A stretch of 36,103 nt of DNA from the IMG/VR virus record IMGVR_UViG_3300027987_000004, positions 1 to 36,103 of that record; one strand, given 5' to 3'. Origin of the DNA: a virus. A program made the translations under genes and the position numbers. This document shows positions 1 through 6,399 of the stretch, piece by piece. Numbering within the stretch: position 1 is the first letter of the stretch; every line of letters starts with the position of its first letter. The notes under the pieces are model-generated. The model was not told the DNA's origin and did no database searches. It saw only the letters and a program-made list of their open reading frames with translations.

Positions 1-402
1 GGTGAGGAAGCAATACGGTTCAAGCATTTCAAGGAGCAGTATCACAAGGAGAGATTGATTGAACCACTCAAGCAGTACAAGCTTGCCAAAGGGGCTGTCT
101 ATTCCACAAGTGCTGACCATCTACGGTCCCTCCGACCAAATCGAGAGACTAAGGCAGTCCTTCAACAGCTTGCTCGATACAGCGAGATTGACAAACTCAC
201 CGGGACTTATCTACGGAAACTCCCGGCACTTATTGAGACAATGGATTGGCCCGAAGATCGAATACACGGACAGTTTAACCAGTGTGTCGTTATCACTGGA
301 CGTCTGTCGTCTTCTAAGCCAAACCGGCAAAACGAACCCCCTGACGTGAAGCTGTACTTCGAATCGGAGTTCCCCGATGATACTGATTATAGCGGGGAGT
401 AG
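1..402 (+). CDS. DNA polymerase A, N-terminal fragment (5' partial)
   Basis: The frame is already open at base 1, so the start lies outside the window. The visible part is the thumb/early palm of a phage family-A DNA polymerase. It has the pattern LxGTYLxxLPxLI, then IHGQFNQ, then TGRLSSSKPNRQN, which in this family directly precedes motif A. The expected palm strand and catalytic Asp are missing: after VKLYFESEF the frame runs into a SLOG gene starting at 377 and stops at 400-402. The last residues (about PDDTDYSGE) are read through the start of that gene and are probably not ancestral. The rest of the palm and fingers resumes at 705 in another frame. The two parts probably act as a split enzyme. 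Family assignment is strong; whether the parts assemble is inference. Confidence 0.85.
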   Translation, partial: GEEAIRFKHFKEQYHKERLIEPLKQYKLAKGAVYSTSADHLRSLRPNRETKAVLQQLARYSEIDKLTGTYLRKLPALIETMDWPEDRIHGQFNQCVVITGRLSSSKPNRQNEPPDVKLYFESEFPDDTDYSGE

Positions 403-721
403 AAATGTCAGAATCACAGTGGAAGACATTGATCGTGTGCTACGATCCACCCGGAATCCTGTTACAGAAATCGTATCTGGCGGCGCGAGAGGGCCTGACA
501 CTACGGCTATTGCTTGGGCTGTTAGGGAAGGGATGCAACATGTTGTGTTCCATCCCGGATGGAAGCAGCACGGACGAGCAGCAGGGGGAGTGCGGAATCT
601 CAAGATGGCTAACTACGCCGACGCCCTGCTCGCCTTCTGGGACGGTAAATCTAACGGAACCCGCAATATGATTGAACACATGCGCGGTCTAGGTAAGCCG
701 GTCCATGTTGTTAAACGCTGA
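377..721 (+). CDS. SLOG-superfamily (DUF2493, YspA-like) protein inserted in the polymerase gene
   Basis: This is a complete 114-residue protein. It begins with the Rossmann-type strand MILIIAGSR and contains SGGARGPDTTAIAWA, then HPGWKQHGRAAGGVRN, then LLAFWDGKSNGTRNMIEHM and a final GKPVHVV. These are the conserved blocks of the DUF2493/YspA-like SLOG family, thought to bind nucleotide-derived ligands or to process nucleotides. The ATG has a GGAG site 7 nt upstream. The gene sits exactly between the two halves of DNA polymerase, overlapping the first by 26 nt and the second by 17 nt, in a third reading frame. It could serve nucleotide metabolism, tune the polymerase, or be a selfish insert; sequence alone does not decide. 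Confidence 0.85.
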   Translation: MILIIAGSRNVRITVEDIDRVLRSTRNPVTEIVSGGARGPDTTAIAWAVREGMQHVVFHPGWKQHGRAAGGVRNLKMANYADALLAFWDGKSNGTRNMIEHMRGLGKPVHVVKR

Positions 722-1469
722 TGTCAAAGGGCTCGAAGTGGTTGGATGCGCATGGCTGTCCGCTGATCCCGTCCTTCGGAAAGAAATCCTTGCGGGAGAA
801 GATGTTCATGGAAACAACCAACGAGATCTCAAACTCCCAAGCCGACTCATCGCAAAGAAGTTCAAGTTCCGATTCATCTACGGAGGTACAGCTTACTCTT
901 ACGCTCACGATCCGGACTTCTTCGGAGTCAGCCGAAGTGAAAAGTATTGGCAGCGGGTCATTGATGCGTACTATGAAAAGTATGCTGGAATTAGAGGCTG
1001 GCATAGCAGACTACTCGATGGAGTGGCGCGTACGGGGAGGCTCGATATGCCCACAGGACGGTTTTATGTCTTCGAGCGGGATGTTCGCGGTCAGCTACCC
1101 GAAACCTGCATCAAGAACTACCCCGTCCAAGGACTCGGAGCCGACCTCGTTGCAATATCAAGGGTTCGACTCCGAACCTACCTCAGACAAGACCACCTAC
1201 TACAGGAGGAAGTTCGACGAGGACGGGGGTACAAACTGGTAAACACCATACATGACTCCATCGTGGTTGACAGCCACCCGGATTCATGGTATAATATAGG
1301 CGTGTACTTGGAAAAGGCTGTGGAAGAAGTGCCTCAAAACTTCTCCAAACTGTTTGGGTGTGACTTCGACCTGCCGATTCTGGCAGAGCTGAAAATTGGC
1401 CCGAATCTTAACCAAATCAAGGAGATAAAGCTAGATGCTCATCAAGGTACTTGGCACTACGTCCAGTGA
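705..1469 (+). CDS. DNA polymerase A, C-terminal (palm/fingers) fragment
   Basis: The 254-residue product carries all three polymerase motifs of family A. Motif A is NADVKGLE near the N terminus, with its catalytic Asp. Motif B is on the O-helix, SRLIAKKFKFRFIYGG, with the Arg, Lys and Tyr-Gly in place. Motif C is TIHDSIVVD. The C terminus VPxNFSKLFG...FDLPILAELKIGPNLN matches the normal family end, so the active site is intact. The frame is closed upstream by TAG at 690-692, so ATG 705 is the first usable start; only a weak AGG precedes it. Translation may depend on coupling to the SLOG gene, which ends at 721. The last 35 nt overlap the SSB gene. A polymerase beginning just before motif A cannot work without the upstream fragment. 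Confidence 0.88.
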   Translation: MLLNADVKGLEVVGCAWLSADPVLRKEILAGEDVHGNNQRDLKLPSRLIAKKFKFRFIYGGTAYSYAHDPDFFGVSRSEKYWQRVIDAYYEKYAGIRGWHSRLLDGVARTGRLDMPTGRFYVFERDVRGQLPETCIKNYPVQGLGADLVAISRVRLRTYLRQDHLLQEEVRRGRGYKLVNTIHDSIVVDSHPDSWYNIGVYLEKAVEEVPQNFSKLFGCDFDLPILAELKIGPNLNQIKEIKLDAHQGTWHYVQ

Positions 1470-1938
1470 AGCAAAGTTTGGGAAGTACAAGAAGGTATAC
1501 CCGGTAGTTGATGTGAACTATGAGCGGGACGGCAAGACGGAGACTAAGACTCTTCGCGGATTTTCGTACCCGGAAGTAGTGAAGTTCTTTTCTGACCTCC
1601 AAAATTTCCCTACCGTTGTGGACGTCAAGTCCGAGAAGAACGACAAGGGGTTTTGGGATTGGGTAAAAGTAGAAGAGGCAGACGGTAACGTGGTAGACAC
1701 ACAAAAGAAATCGAGTCCGGAGGCATCCGGAGCCAAGAAACGGAATGTGTTTGAGGAACGGGATCTTCGTATTGCTCGTCAGTCCAGCCTAGAGCGGGCG
1801 ATTACGATTGAGTGTCACAACAATCAAAAGGGTGGCGTTGACCCGGATCGTTGTGTGGCTTTGGCTGAACAATTTGCGCAGTGGGTTCTGCGCCCTGATG
1901 TGTCGGTAGACGACCCATCTGATGACATCCCCTTCTAA
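1435..1938 (+). CDS. Single-stranded DNA-binding protein
   Basis: A 167-residue protein that probably binds ssDNA at the replication fork. Residues 1-85 form a beta-rich OB-fold-like region with alternating aromatic and basic residues (KKVYPVVDVNYERDGK, then FWDWVKVEE). A charged linker follows, and the protein ends in an acidic tail, VDDPSDDIPF. That closely resembles the DDDIPF-type C termini with which SSB proteins recruit partners. The start ATG has AAGGAG just upstream and overlaps the polymerase end. The position between polymerase and 5'-3' exonuclease fits. The OB fold is inferred from pattern, not proven. Confidence 0.75.
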   Translation: MLIKVLGTTSSEAKFGKYKKVYPVVDVNYERDGKTETKTLRGFSYPEVVKFFSDLQNFPTVVDVKSEKNDKGFWDWVKVEEADGNVVDTQKKSSPEASGAKKRNVFEERDLRIARQSSLERAITIECHNNQKGGVDPDRCVALAEQFAQWVLRPDVSVDDPSDDIPF

Positions 1939-2128
1939 GACTAAGTTTCGGTGGGCCGTCTTGGTATTGGACGGCCCCCAACTTATCGAGATGGAACCGG
2001 ATGAGAGGGGCAATCTTTACGGGGTAACTAAGGAAGCGGCAGTTCAAACCCTGATTGAGTGGCATCTTGATAAGATTGCCAGTCTGCAAGAAATCGATTG
2101 CTCACAAGATGACGAAACTACTGATTGA
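1922..2128 (+). CDS. Small hypothetical protein in replication operon
   Basis: A 68-residue, mostly acidic protein with no family I recognise. The N-terminal half is beta-like (FRWAVLVLDGPQLIEMEPDERG), followed by a helix (AAVQTLIEWHLDKIASLQ). It starts 17 nt inside the SSB end and overlaps the exonuclease start at 2109 by 20 nt. This is typical of the translational coupling across this operon and supports it being real. Function unknown. Confidence 0.55.
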   Translation: MTSPSKTKFRWAVLVLDGPQLIEMEPDERGNLYGVTKEAAVQTLIEWHLDKIASLQEIDCSQDDETTD

Positions 2129-2924
2129 TGGTGATCTAGTTGCGTTTCGTTGTGCCGCCTCGGCGGAGAACGATAACGAAGCTATCGCCATCTCGAGGGT
2201 AGAGGAATCCATCCGGCAGATCTGTGAGGCCTTGGGGACGATGGACTTCACCATCTTCCTCACAGGCCCGGACAACTTCCGAAAGGAGATCTGTCCTGAC
2301 TACAAGGCGAATCGAAAGGACAAGCCCAAGCCGAAGTTTCTGTCGGCGTGTGCGGACTTCTTAATTGAGAACTACGGGGCTGTTAGGTGCACCGGACATG
2401 AAGCGGACGATGCTCTAGGATACTCACAGACTAAGGACACCATTATCGTGTCCTACGACAAGGACTTGCGGCAGATCGCGGGGAAGCATTACGACTTCAC
2501 AAAGGGTGAACTCACGACTGTGGAAGAGAAACGCGGCCTGCGCACGTTCTACGAACAGATGCTCATCGGTGACAAGGGAGACAACATCGTGGGTGTCGCA
2601 GGTATTGGAAAGGCGAAAGCCCCCCGGTACCTAGAGGGCTGTGAAACCGAAGAAGAAATGTTCGATGTGGTTCGCGAACTATACAACGACGACATGCGGT
2701 TCCTTCGAAATGGGCAACTGCTTTGGATCTGGAAGACAAAGGGAGGGATATGGAACACGCCTTTACTTTCAAAGCTGGAAGGCAGTATAAAACAGTCGGA
2801 GGCAATCGAGTCCGAATCTATGCTAGAGATGGAGGCGGAGAGCATCCACTACATGGAGCCTATTGGGACGAACACCACCAACAATGGAACGCCTGCCAGT
2901 GGACCCTCGACGGATTCTACGTGA
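2109..2924 (+). CDS. 5'-3' exonuclease (FEN/T7 gp6-like)
   Basis: A structure-specific 5' nuclease that would degrade host DNA or remove primers. Metal-binding and helical-arch motifs appear in order: LLIDGDLVAFR near the N terminus, CPDYKANRKDKPKP, GHEADDALGYSQ, VSYDKDLRQI, and the helix-turn-helix block GDKGDNIVGVAGIGKAKA. ATG 2109 puts IDGD at residue 6, as expected; an upstream in-frame ATG at 2055 would only add residues read through the previous gene. The family-like part ends near WIWKTKGGIWNTP (about 2770). The last 50 or so residues are Ser/Glu/Thr-rich and lie entirely over the next gene in another frame, so they look like an acquired tail. Confidence 0.9.
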   Translation: MTKLLIDGDLVAFRCAASAENDNEAIAISRVEESIRQICEALGTMDFTIFLTGPDNFRKEICPDYKANRKDKPKPKFLSACADFLIENYGAVRCTGHEADDALGYSQTKDTIIVSYDKDLRQIAGKHYDFTKGELTTVEEKRGLRTFYEQMLIGDKGDNIVGVAGIGKAKAPRYLEGCETEEEMFDVVRELYNDDMRFLRNGQLLWIWKTKGGIWNTPLLSKLEGSIKQSEAIESESMLEMEAESIHYMEPIGTNTTNNGTPASGPSTDST

Positions 2925-3001
2925 ATGAAGAATGTCCAAGACAGCTAGACCTCGAAACAAATACAGATCAGGACTTGAGCGCGACATTGCTCACTTTCTA
3001 A
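2750..3001 (+). CDS. Hypothetical protein overlapping two nuclease genes
   Basis: An 83-residue protein starting MEHAFTFKAGRQYKTVGGNRV. The patterns KAGRxYKTxGGxxVRIYAxDGG, HGAYWD and WTLDGFY resemble a small beta-rich protein often found in phage genomes; its function is not known to me. It overlaps the exonuclease C-terminal tail by 175 nt in one frame and the endonuclease I start by 70 nt in the other. Of the overlapping frames between 2770 and 2924, this one has the more protein-like composition, so it is probably the original gene and the exonuclease tail the later addition. Confidence 0.6.
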   Translation: MEHAFTFKAGRQYKTVGGNRVRIYARDGGGEHPLHGAYWDEHHQQWNACQWTLDGFYVNEECPRQLDLETNTDQDLSATLLTF

Positions 3002-3339
3002 AGGGGAAACGGGTTGCGTTCGAATTCGAAACCATCAAAGTGCCGTTTACTCAACCCGCAGCAGAAAGAGTATACGTCCCCGACTTTATCATCCGAAAGA
3101 AAGGTAAAGTCGTGTGCGTTATTGAAGCAAAGGGAAAACTTGACTCCGACGGAAGAAAGAAACTCCTGTGGGTCAAAGAGCAACACCCCAAGCTTCGAGT
3201 GAAACTACTGTTCCAGTATGCCAATAACAAAATCAGAAAAGGGAGTAAAACTACTTATGCTGATTGGGCAAACAAGCACGGCTTCGAGTGGGCTGAGTTC
3301 AAGTCCGACGGAGTGCCGGAGCGTTGGTACAAGCAGTGA
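2932..3339 (+). CDS. T7 endonuclease I-like Holliday junction resolvase
   Basis: A 135-residue PD-(D/E)XK nuclease of the T7 gp3 type, which resolves branched DNA before packaging and degrades host DNA. The catalytic pattern is visible: SGLE (Glu), VYVPDF (Asp), VCVIEAKG (Glu and Lys), then LLFQYANNKIRKGSKTTYADWA, the conserved C-terminal block. Length is close to T7 endonuclease I. The conserved SGLE begins at about codon 13, so the start cannot move much downstream and the 70-nt overlap with the preceding gene is genuine. It ends in GTGA, overlapping the next start. Confidence 0.9.
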   Translation: MSKTARPRNKYRSGLERDIAHFLKGKRVAFEFETIKVPFTQPAAERVYVPDFIIRKKGKVVCVIEAKGKLDSDGRKKLLWVKEQHPKLRVKLLFQYANNKIRKGSKTTYADWANKHGFEWAEFKSDGVPERWYKQ

Positions 3340-3569
3340 AAATCAAGTTTAGGCTACCAGTTGTCACAGGCAAAGTCTACCAAATCGAAGGAGAACTAAC
3401 CGATGAGGAAGCGAACTCGCTCTTGGAGTTTTCTTTTCTTACTCTTCTTTCTCGCGGTATCAGTCCAGCTTCTCTTGGCCCCTCTGTACAGTCGGCTATA
3501 GAAGAGACACAAGCTGAACTAGACAAAGAAGGGGCAGATGATTCAACGGATGAAAGGAAACTACATTGA
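3336..3569 (+). CDS. Small hypothetical protein
   Basis: A 77-residue protein (VKIKFRLPVVTGKVYQIEGE...), with a beta-like N-terminal half, a helical middle (EEANSLLEFSFLTLLSRG) and an acidic tail. I chose GTG 3336, which overlaps the endonuclease stop as GTGA; a TTG at 3324 is a possible alternative. It overlaps the TTG start of the next gene by 4 nt. No family recognised. Tight coupling on both sides supports expression. Confidence 0.5.
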   Translation: MKIKFRLPVVTGKVYQIEGELTDEEANSLLEFSFLTLLSRGISPASLGPSVQSAIEETQAELDKEGADDSTDERKLH

Positions 3570-4186
3570 AAAAAATTCTTTTCCTAGACATCGAGACAGC
3601 AGCAATGCTGGTCAATGTCTTTCAATTAAAGCAACACGGGTGGATCGCTCCACACAACATCAAGGAGCAAAGCTATACAATGTGCTACGCCGCCAAGTGG
3701 AAGGGCAATCCCGAGATTGACTTCACCACAACCGCGCGTGGTCACAAGCGTATGCTTGAGCGTGTGCATTCCCTGTTGGAAGAAGCCGATGGCGTCGTCC
3801 ACTATAACGGGAAGAAGTTTGACATGCGCACCCTGAACGCAGAGTTTCTTCTACACGGGCTTCCGCCCATGAAGAACTACCCTGTGCAGATTGACCTGCT
3901 GCCGTTGATCCGGCGGACGTTCCTACTGCCTGCGTACAGCCTTGACTTTGTGTGCCAGTATTTGGGGTTGGGCAAGAAGGTAAAGAATCCCGCTGGATTG
4001 TGGGATGCTTGCCGAGAGGCCCGGTATTACCCCAAAGATAAGTGTTGGGAAAAGATGGAGAGATACAACACGCATGACATTCGACTGTTGGAGCGTCTCT
4101 ACAAGCATGTGCGTCCGTGGTTCCGTTACACCCACGGCTACAAGCGACTAAACGAATGGCTGGAAGGAAAACGAACTAACCCATGA
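3566..4186 (+). CDS. DnaQ/YprB-like 3'-5' exonuclease (RNase H fold)
   Basis: A 206-residue exonuclease with the three classical motifs: ExoI FLDIET at the N terminus, ExoII VVHYNGKKFDMRTL in the middle, and ExoIII YNTHDIRLLERLY near the C terminus. These supply the acidic metal ligands for 3'-5' hydrolysis. It may provide proofreading in trans or process recombination ends. The start is TTG 3566, with an AAAGGA site about 9 nt upstream; the conserved DIET begins at residue 8. It overlaps the previous gene by 4 nt and the next start (ATGA). Confidence 0.85.
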   Translation: MKKILFLDIETAAMLVNVFQLKQHGWIAPHNIKEQSYTMCYAAKWKGNPEIDFTTTARGHKRMLERVHSLLEEADGVVHYNGKKFDMRTLNAEFLLHGLPPMKNYPVQIDLLPLIRRTFLLPAYSLDFVCQYLGLGKKVKNPAGLWDACREARYYPKDKCWEKMERYNTHDIRLLERLYKHVRPWFRYTHGYKRLNEWLEGKRTNP

Positions 4187-4542
4187 ACTATGATCCAAAA
4201 CGGTTTGACCACCTGATCGACGAAACAATTACTAGTATTAGAAATCTCTCCACTATCAAGGGTGGGGAGTATGCTGTGGTTTCCGAAGATCGGCTATCCA
4301 ATTTCCGCAAACAAGCGGGAGAGTTGGGAGTGCCGATGGAACTCATCTGGAAGGTGTATGCACAAAAACATTGGGATTCCGTATCAACCTACGTGGCGGA
4401 TCTTGTTGGAGGGAGAGAACGGCCGCGTAGTGAGCCAATCTCAGGAAGAGTTGACGACCTTCTCGTCTACCTCATCCTCTTCAAAGCCATGTGTGACGAA
4501 CGAGCAGAACTACAGGAGAAGTACAAATGGACGCAAGTCTAA
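4183..4542 (+). CDS. Nmad1/DUF1599-like protein
   Basis: A 119-residue helical protein with the blocks KGGEYAVVSEDRLSNFRKQA, IWKVYAQKHWDSVSTYV, SEPISGRVDDLLVYLILFK and CDERAE. This order (Lys-Gly-x-Glu-Tyr-Ala, Asp-Arg-Leu-x-Asn-Phe, Lys-His, Glu-Pro-Ile-x-x-Arg-x-x-Asp) matches my memory of a phage family annotated as nucleotide-modification-associated domain 1. Members are often linked to nucleotide pools or base modification without a proven reaction. It overlaps its neighbours by 4 and 16 nt. The assignment is from memory of the pattern, hence moderate confidence. Confidence 0.6.
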   Translation: MNYDPKRFDHLIDETITSIRNLSTIKGGEYAVVSEDRLSNFRKQAGELGVPMELIWKVYAQKHWDSVSTYVADLVGGRERPRSEPISGRVDDLLVYLILFKAMCDERAELQEKYKWTQV

Positions 4543-4679
4543 ATACCCAGATGGACACCCTACCTCTGGGGCCGCAGTTTTGGTACCCCTTGTATGATGC
4601 TTTGTTGGACGCCAACTTCCTTACCGGCCTTGGGTGGCCGGTGCGTCAGAAAGTCTACCCTATCGAGGACGAAGCATGA
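4527..4679 (+). CDS. Small hypothetical protein (50 aa)
   Basis: A 50-residue protein, MDASLNTQMDTLPLGPQFWY followed by PLYDALLDANFLTGLGWPVR. It starts 16 nt inside the previous gene and ends TGA at 4677-4679, overlapping the next ATG as ATGA. An AGGAG sequence lies at 4513-4517, ten nt before the ATG. No family recognised and no membrane segment; the evidence is position and coupling. Confidence 0.5.
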   Translation: MDASLNTQMDTLPLGPQFWYPLYDALLDANFLTGLGWPVRQKVYPIEDEA

Positions 4680-4873
4680 GACTCGGCTGCTTTAGGCTTA
4701 CGAAGCCATCCCTACGCTGCCTTAAGGTCATTTGTGGAATTCCTCTGGTGATTTTGGCAGTTTGGTTTGTGGTGCTACCAATTGTATTGCTCTATGCTGT
4801 TACTCTTGGGGCCGTTGATGCTACCGAGTGCATTGATCGCGTTCTGGACAAGGCCGCGATGGGCACGTTATGA
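4676..4873 (+). CDS. Small single-span membrane protein
   Basis: A 65-residue protein starting at the ATGA overlap at 4676. A basic N terminus (RLTKPSLRCLK) is followed by one hydrophobic span (VICGIPLVILAVWFVVLPIV and beyond) and a charged C terminus. The positive N terminus predicts N-in topology. It is the first of three consecutive tiny membrane proteins joined by 4-nt overlaps, upstream of the HD phosphohydrolase and holin. A role at the membrane, such as lysis timing or superinfection exclusion, is possible but unproven. Confidence 0.55.
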   Translation: MRLGCFRLTKPSLRCLKVICGIPLVILAVWFVVLPIVLLYAVTLGAVDATECIDRVLDKAAMGTL

Positions 4874-5028
4874 ACGTGAAAGCCCTAATCGCTACATTAC
4901 TCACGTTGGGATTTGTATCCACTGTCTTTTGGTTGCCAGAGATTTTTCTGGGATTCATCCTTGTAGTTCTCTTGTTTGGGTTCGGAGGAGCAATCTACGT
5001 TACCTTTGACGCTTGGCTAGGGCGATGA
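4870..5028 (+). CDS. Small hydrophobic membrane protein (52 aa)
   Basis: A 52-residue protein almost entirely hydrophobic: residues 5-20 (ALIATLLTLGFVSTVF) and 23-42 (PEIFLGFILVVLLFGFGGA) form two probable spans separated by a short turn. Both ends are joined to neighbours by ATGA overlaps, which is strong evidence of co-translation despite the size. No family recognised. Confidence 0.55.
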   Translation: MNVKALIATLLTLGFVSTVFWLPEIFLGFILVVLLFGFGGAIYVTFDAWLGR

Positions 5029-5183
5029 ACAATGCGGCCCTTATCGGAGTATCTCTTGCACTTCTTCTATATCTTGTTACTAGTGTGGGGTATTATTACA
5101 CTGGGAGAGTTGGCATGGCGATTGTCTTTGCTGGCTACACAGTGGGTAACGTCGGTTTTATCCTTGACCAATTAGGATACTGA
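5025..5183 (+). CDS. Small hydrophobic membrane protein (52 aa)
   Basis: A 52-residue protein with two probable spans, residues 4-23 (AALIGVSLALLLYLVTSVGY) and about 30-47 (GMAIVFAGYTVGNVGFIL), split by a short polar turn (YYTGR). It is identical in length to the preceding small membrane protein and has the same two-span plan, so it could be a diverged duplicate or a paired subunit. It overlaps the HD gene start by 1 nt (TGATG). Confidence 0.55.
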   Translation: MNNAALIGVSLALLLYLVTSVGYYYTGRVGMAIVFAGYTVGNVGFILDQLGY

Positions 5184-5827
5184 TGGCAATCATTCGAACA
5201 CGGCCCCCCTCAGACGAGTACAATGTTGGATGGGACACCATCTACGGGGCACGGAAAGAAGAGCCCTCCTATGGGTTCATCACAACGTACACGGGAAAGG
5301 TCATCTACTTTGAGAAACCTGATCCTGCTTCTATTGACATCATTGACATTGCTCATGCTCTTAGTAACCAGTGTCGATTTGCTGGACATACAAAACGATT
5401 CATGTCTGTGGCAGAGCATTCTATCCTTGTCTCCCTGCAATGCCCGGAGTACGGGCTAGAAGGGCTGCTGCACGATGCCTCAGAGGCGTACATGGTGGAC
5501 ATGCCTACGCCGATCAAGAGGAAGATTAAAGACTACAAGGTATATGAAGACCGGCTGATGAGCGCCATCTTCACTCGCTTTCAGTTGAAGTACCCGCTGC
5601 CCCAAGAAGTGCACGACGCGGATCGGGCACAGCTTGTGCGGGAAGCAAAAGAATTGGTTACGCTGTCCGATTGGGCAGATAGCTACGAAGTCAAGATGCC
5701 CGGTCTTGCTCCTCGAGGGCTACGCCCCGAGGATGCAAAGAGCCAGTTCTTGAACCATTTTCGAAACTTGATGGAGAAACAACATGCTCGCAACCTTGCT
5801 CGCAGCGCTGCTGCCTATAGGCCTTGA
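5183..5827 (+). CDS. HD-domain phosphohydrolase (YfbR-like)
   Basis: A 214-residue HD-superfamily hydrolase. The metal-binding pattern is clear: FMSVAEHSILVS gives the first His, GLLHDASEAYMVDMPTPIK gives the HD pair, and a later Asp lies in the helix containing VHDADRAQLVREA. Close relatives act on deoxynucleoside monophosphates, so a role in nucleotide salvage beside the ribonucleotide reductase fits. The N-terminal part (TTYTGKVIYFEKPDPASIDI) is the usual lead-in of phage members. It begins at the 1-nt overlap with the small membrane gene and overlaps the holin gene by 44 nt. Confidence 0.8.
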   Translation: MAIIRTRPPSDEYNVGWDTIYGARKEEPSYGFITTYTGKVIYFEKPDPASIDIIDIAHALSNQCRFAGHTKRFMSVAEHSILVSLQCPEYGLEGLLHDASEAYMVDMPTPIKRKIKDYKVYEDRLMSAIFTRFQLKYPLPQEVHDADRAQLVREAKELVTLSDWADSYEVKMPGLAPRGLRPEDAKSQFLNHFRNLMEKQHARNLARSAAAYRP

Positions 5828-6176
5828 CGTTGTAAAGAATGTCGGCGCAGCCGCCAGCCGTAGATGGCTGGGGCTGACTGTCGATGATGAAATCAAGCTG
5901 TCACAGGCCAAAGTTGAATCGCTGAAAGCCCTTTCTGCATTGGAGAATCCGTATGGAGCCCCTTCTCAGTGGGTTGTTGACTTACGCGGGTCCTTTCGCT
6001 ACATCGCTGCTGGTGTTCTTATACTTGGTGGAGGGGCTCTGGCTCTTCTTGGAGCGACGCAAGGCGGTGTGGAAGGTAGCGGTCTTGTCGTCGCAGGGCT
6101 CGACTTGGCAAGCGCTCCTTTTGGCTTTATATTTGGAGAGCGCCTTGTCCTGAGTTTGAGGGACAAGAACCGCTAA
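5784..6176 (+). CDS. Putative holin (three-span, GTA-type)
   Basis: A 130-residue membrane protein. An N-terminal hydrophobic stretch (LATLLAALLPIGLDVV) is followed by an amphipathic helix containing KLSQAKVESLKALSALE, then WVVDLRGSFRYIAAGVLILG with a hydrophobic run, and a last hydrophobic segment ending FGFIFGERLVLSL. This order and the FRY/FGERL marks resemble the three-span holin family of gene transfer agents and phages. It would permeabilise the inner membrane for the endolysin at 9316. It overlaps the HD gene start-to-end and the next gene by 1 nt. Confidence 0.6.
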   Translation: MLATLLAALLPIGLDVVKNVGAAASRRWLGLTVDDEIKLSQAKVESLKALSALENPYGAPSQWVVDLRGSFRYIAAGVLILGGGALALLGATQGGVEGSGLVVAGLDLASAPFGFIFGERLVLSLRDKNR

Positions 6177-6199
6177 TGCAACTAGGGGAGACGGTTAAC

Positions 6200-6379
6200 A
6201 TGACGATTCCGTACAATGAGTTGTTGGAGAGACTAAAACAAGAAGATGAAGTGTCTCTCGTGGAGATGTTGGAAATCTATCCGGAAGACATTGTTGACCG
6301 TTTCCCCGACAAGATCGAGGCCAAGCTGGACAAGCTTCGAGAGGAATATGAAGAAGAACTGGAAACGCCCGAAGATTAA
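6200..6379 (+). CDS. Small acidic phage protein
   Basis: A 59-residue highly acidic helical protein (MTIPYNELLERLKQEDEVSL... ending EEYEEELETPED). The pattern ERLKxEDEVxLVEMLxIxPEDIVDRFxDKIE recurs in small phage proteins of unknown function. I chose ATG 6200, which has AGGGGAG nine nt upstream; an in-frame ATG at 6176 overlaps the holin stop but lacks such a site. Confidence 0.6.
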   Translation: MTIPYNELLERLKQEDEVSLVEMLEIYPEDIVDRFPDKIEAKLDKLREEYEEELETPED

Positions 6380-6399
6380 ACAGCATGAGGACTTCCTAA

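Noticed and set aside
372-705. A self-splicing intron in the DNA polymerase gene
   Set aside because: The insert is almost completely filled by an intact SLOG gene, and I saw no group I core sequences in the 330 nt. Both polymerase parts have plausible independent reading frames, so a split gene is simpler.
377-721. An intein
   Set aside because: No splicing-block residues (Cys/Ser at the first position, His-Asn at the end), and the three parts are not in one frame.
721-1242. A 173-codon plus-strand reading frame over the polymerase
   Set aside because: It lies over the conserved palm and fingers; its Ser-rich product shows no family features and is a shadow of the polymerase.
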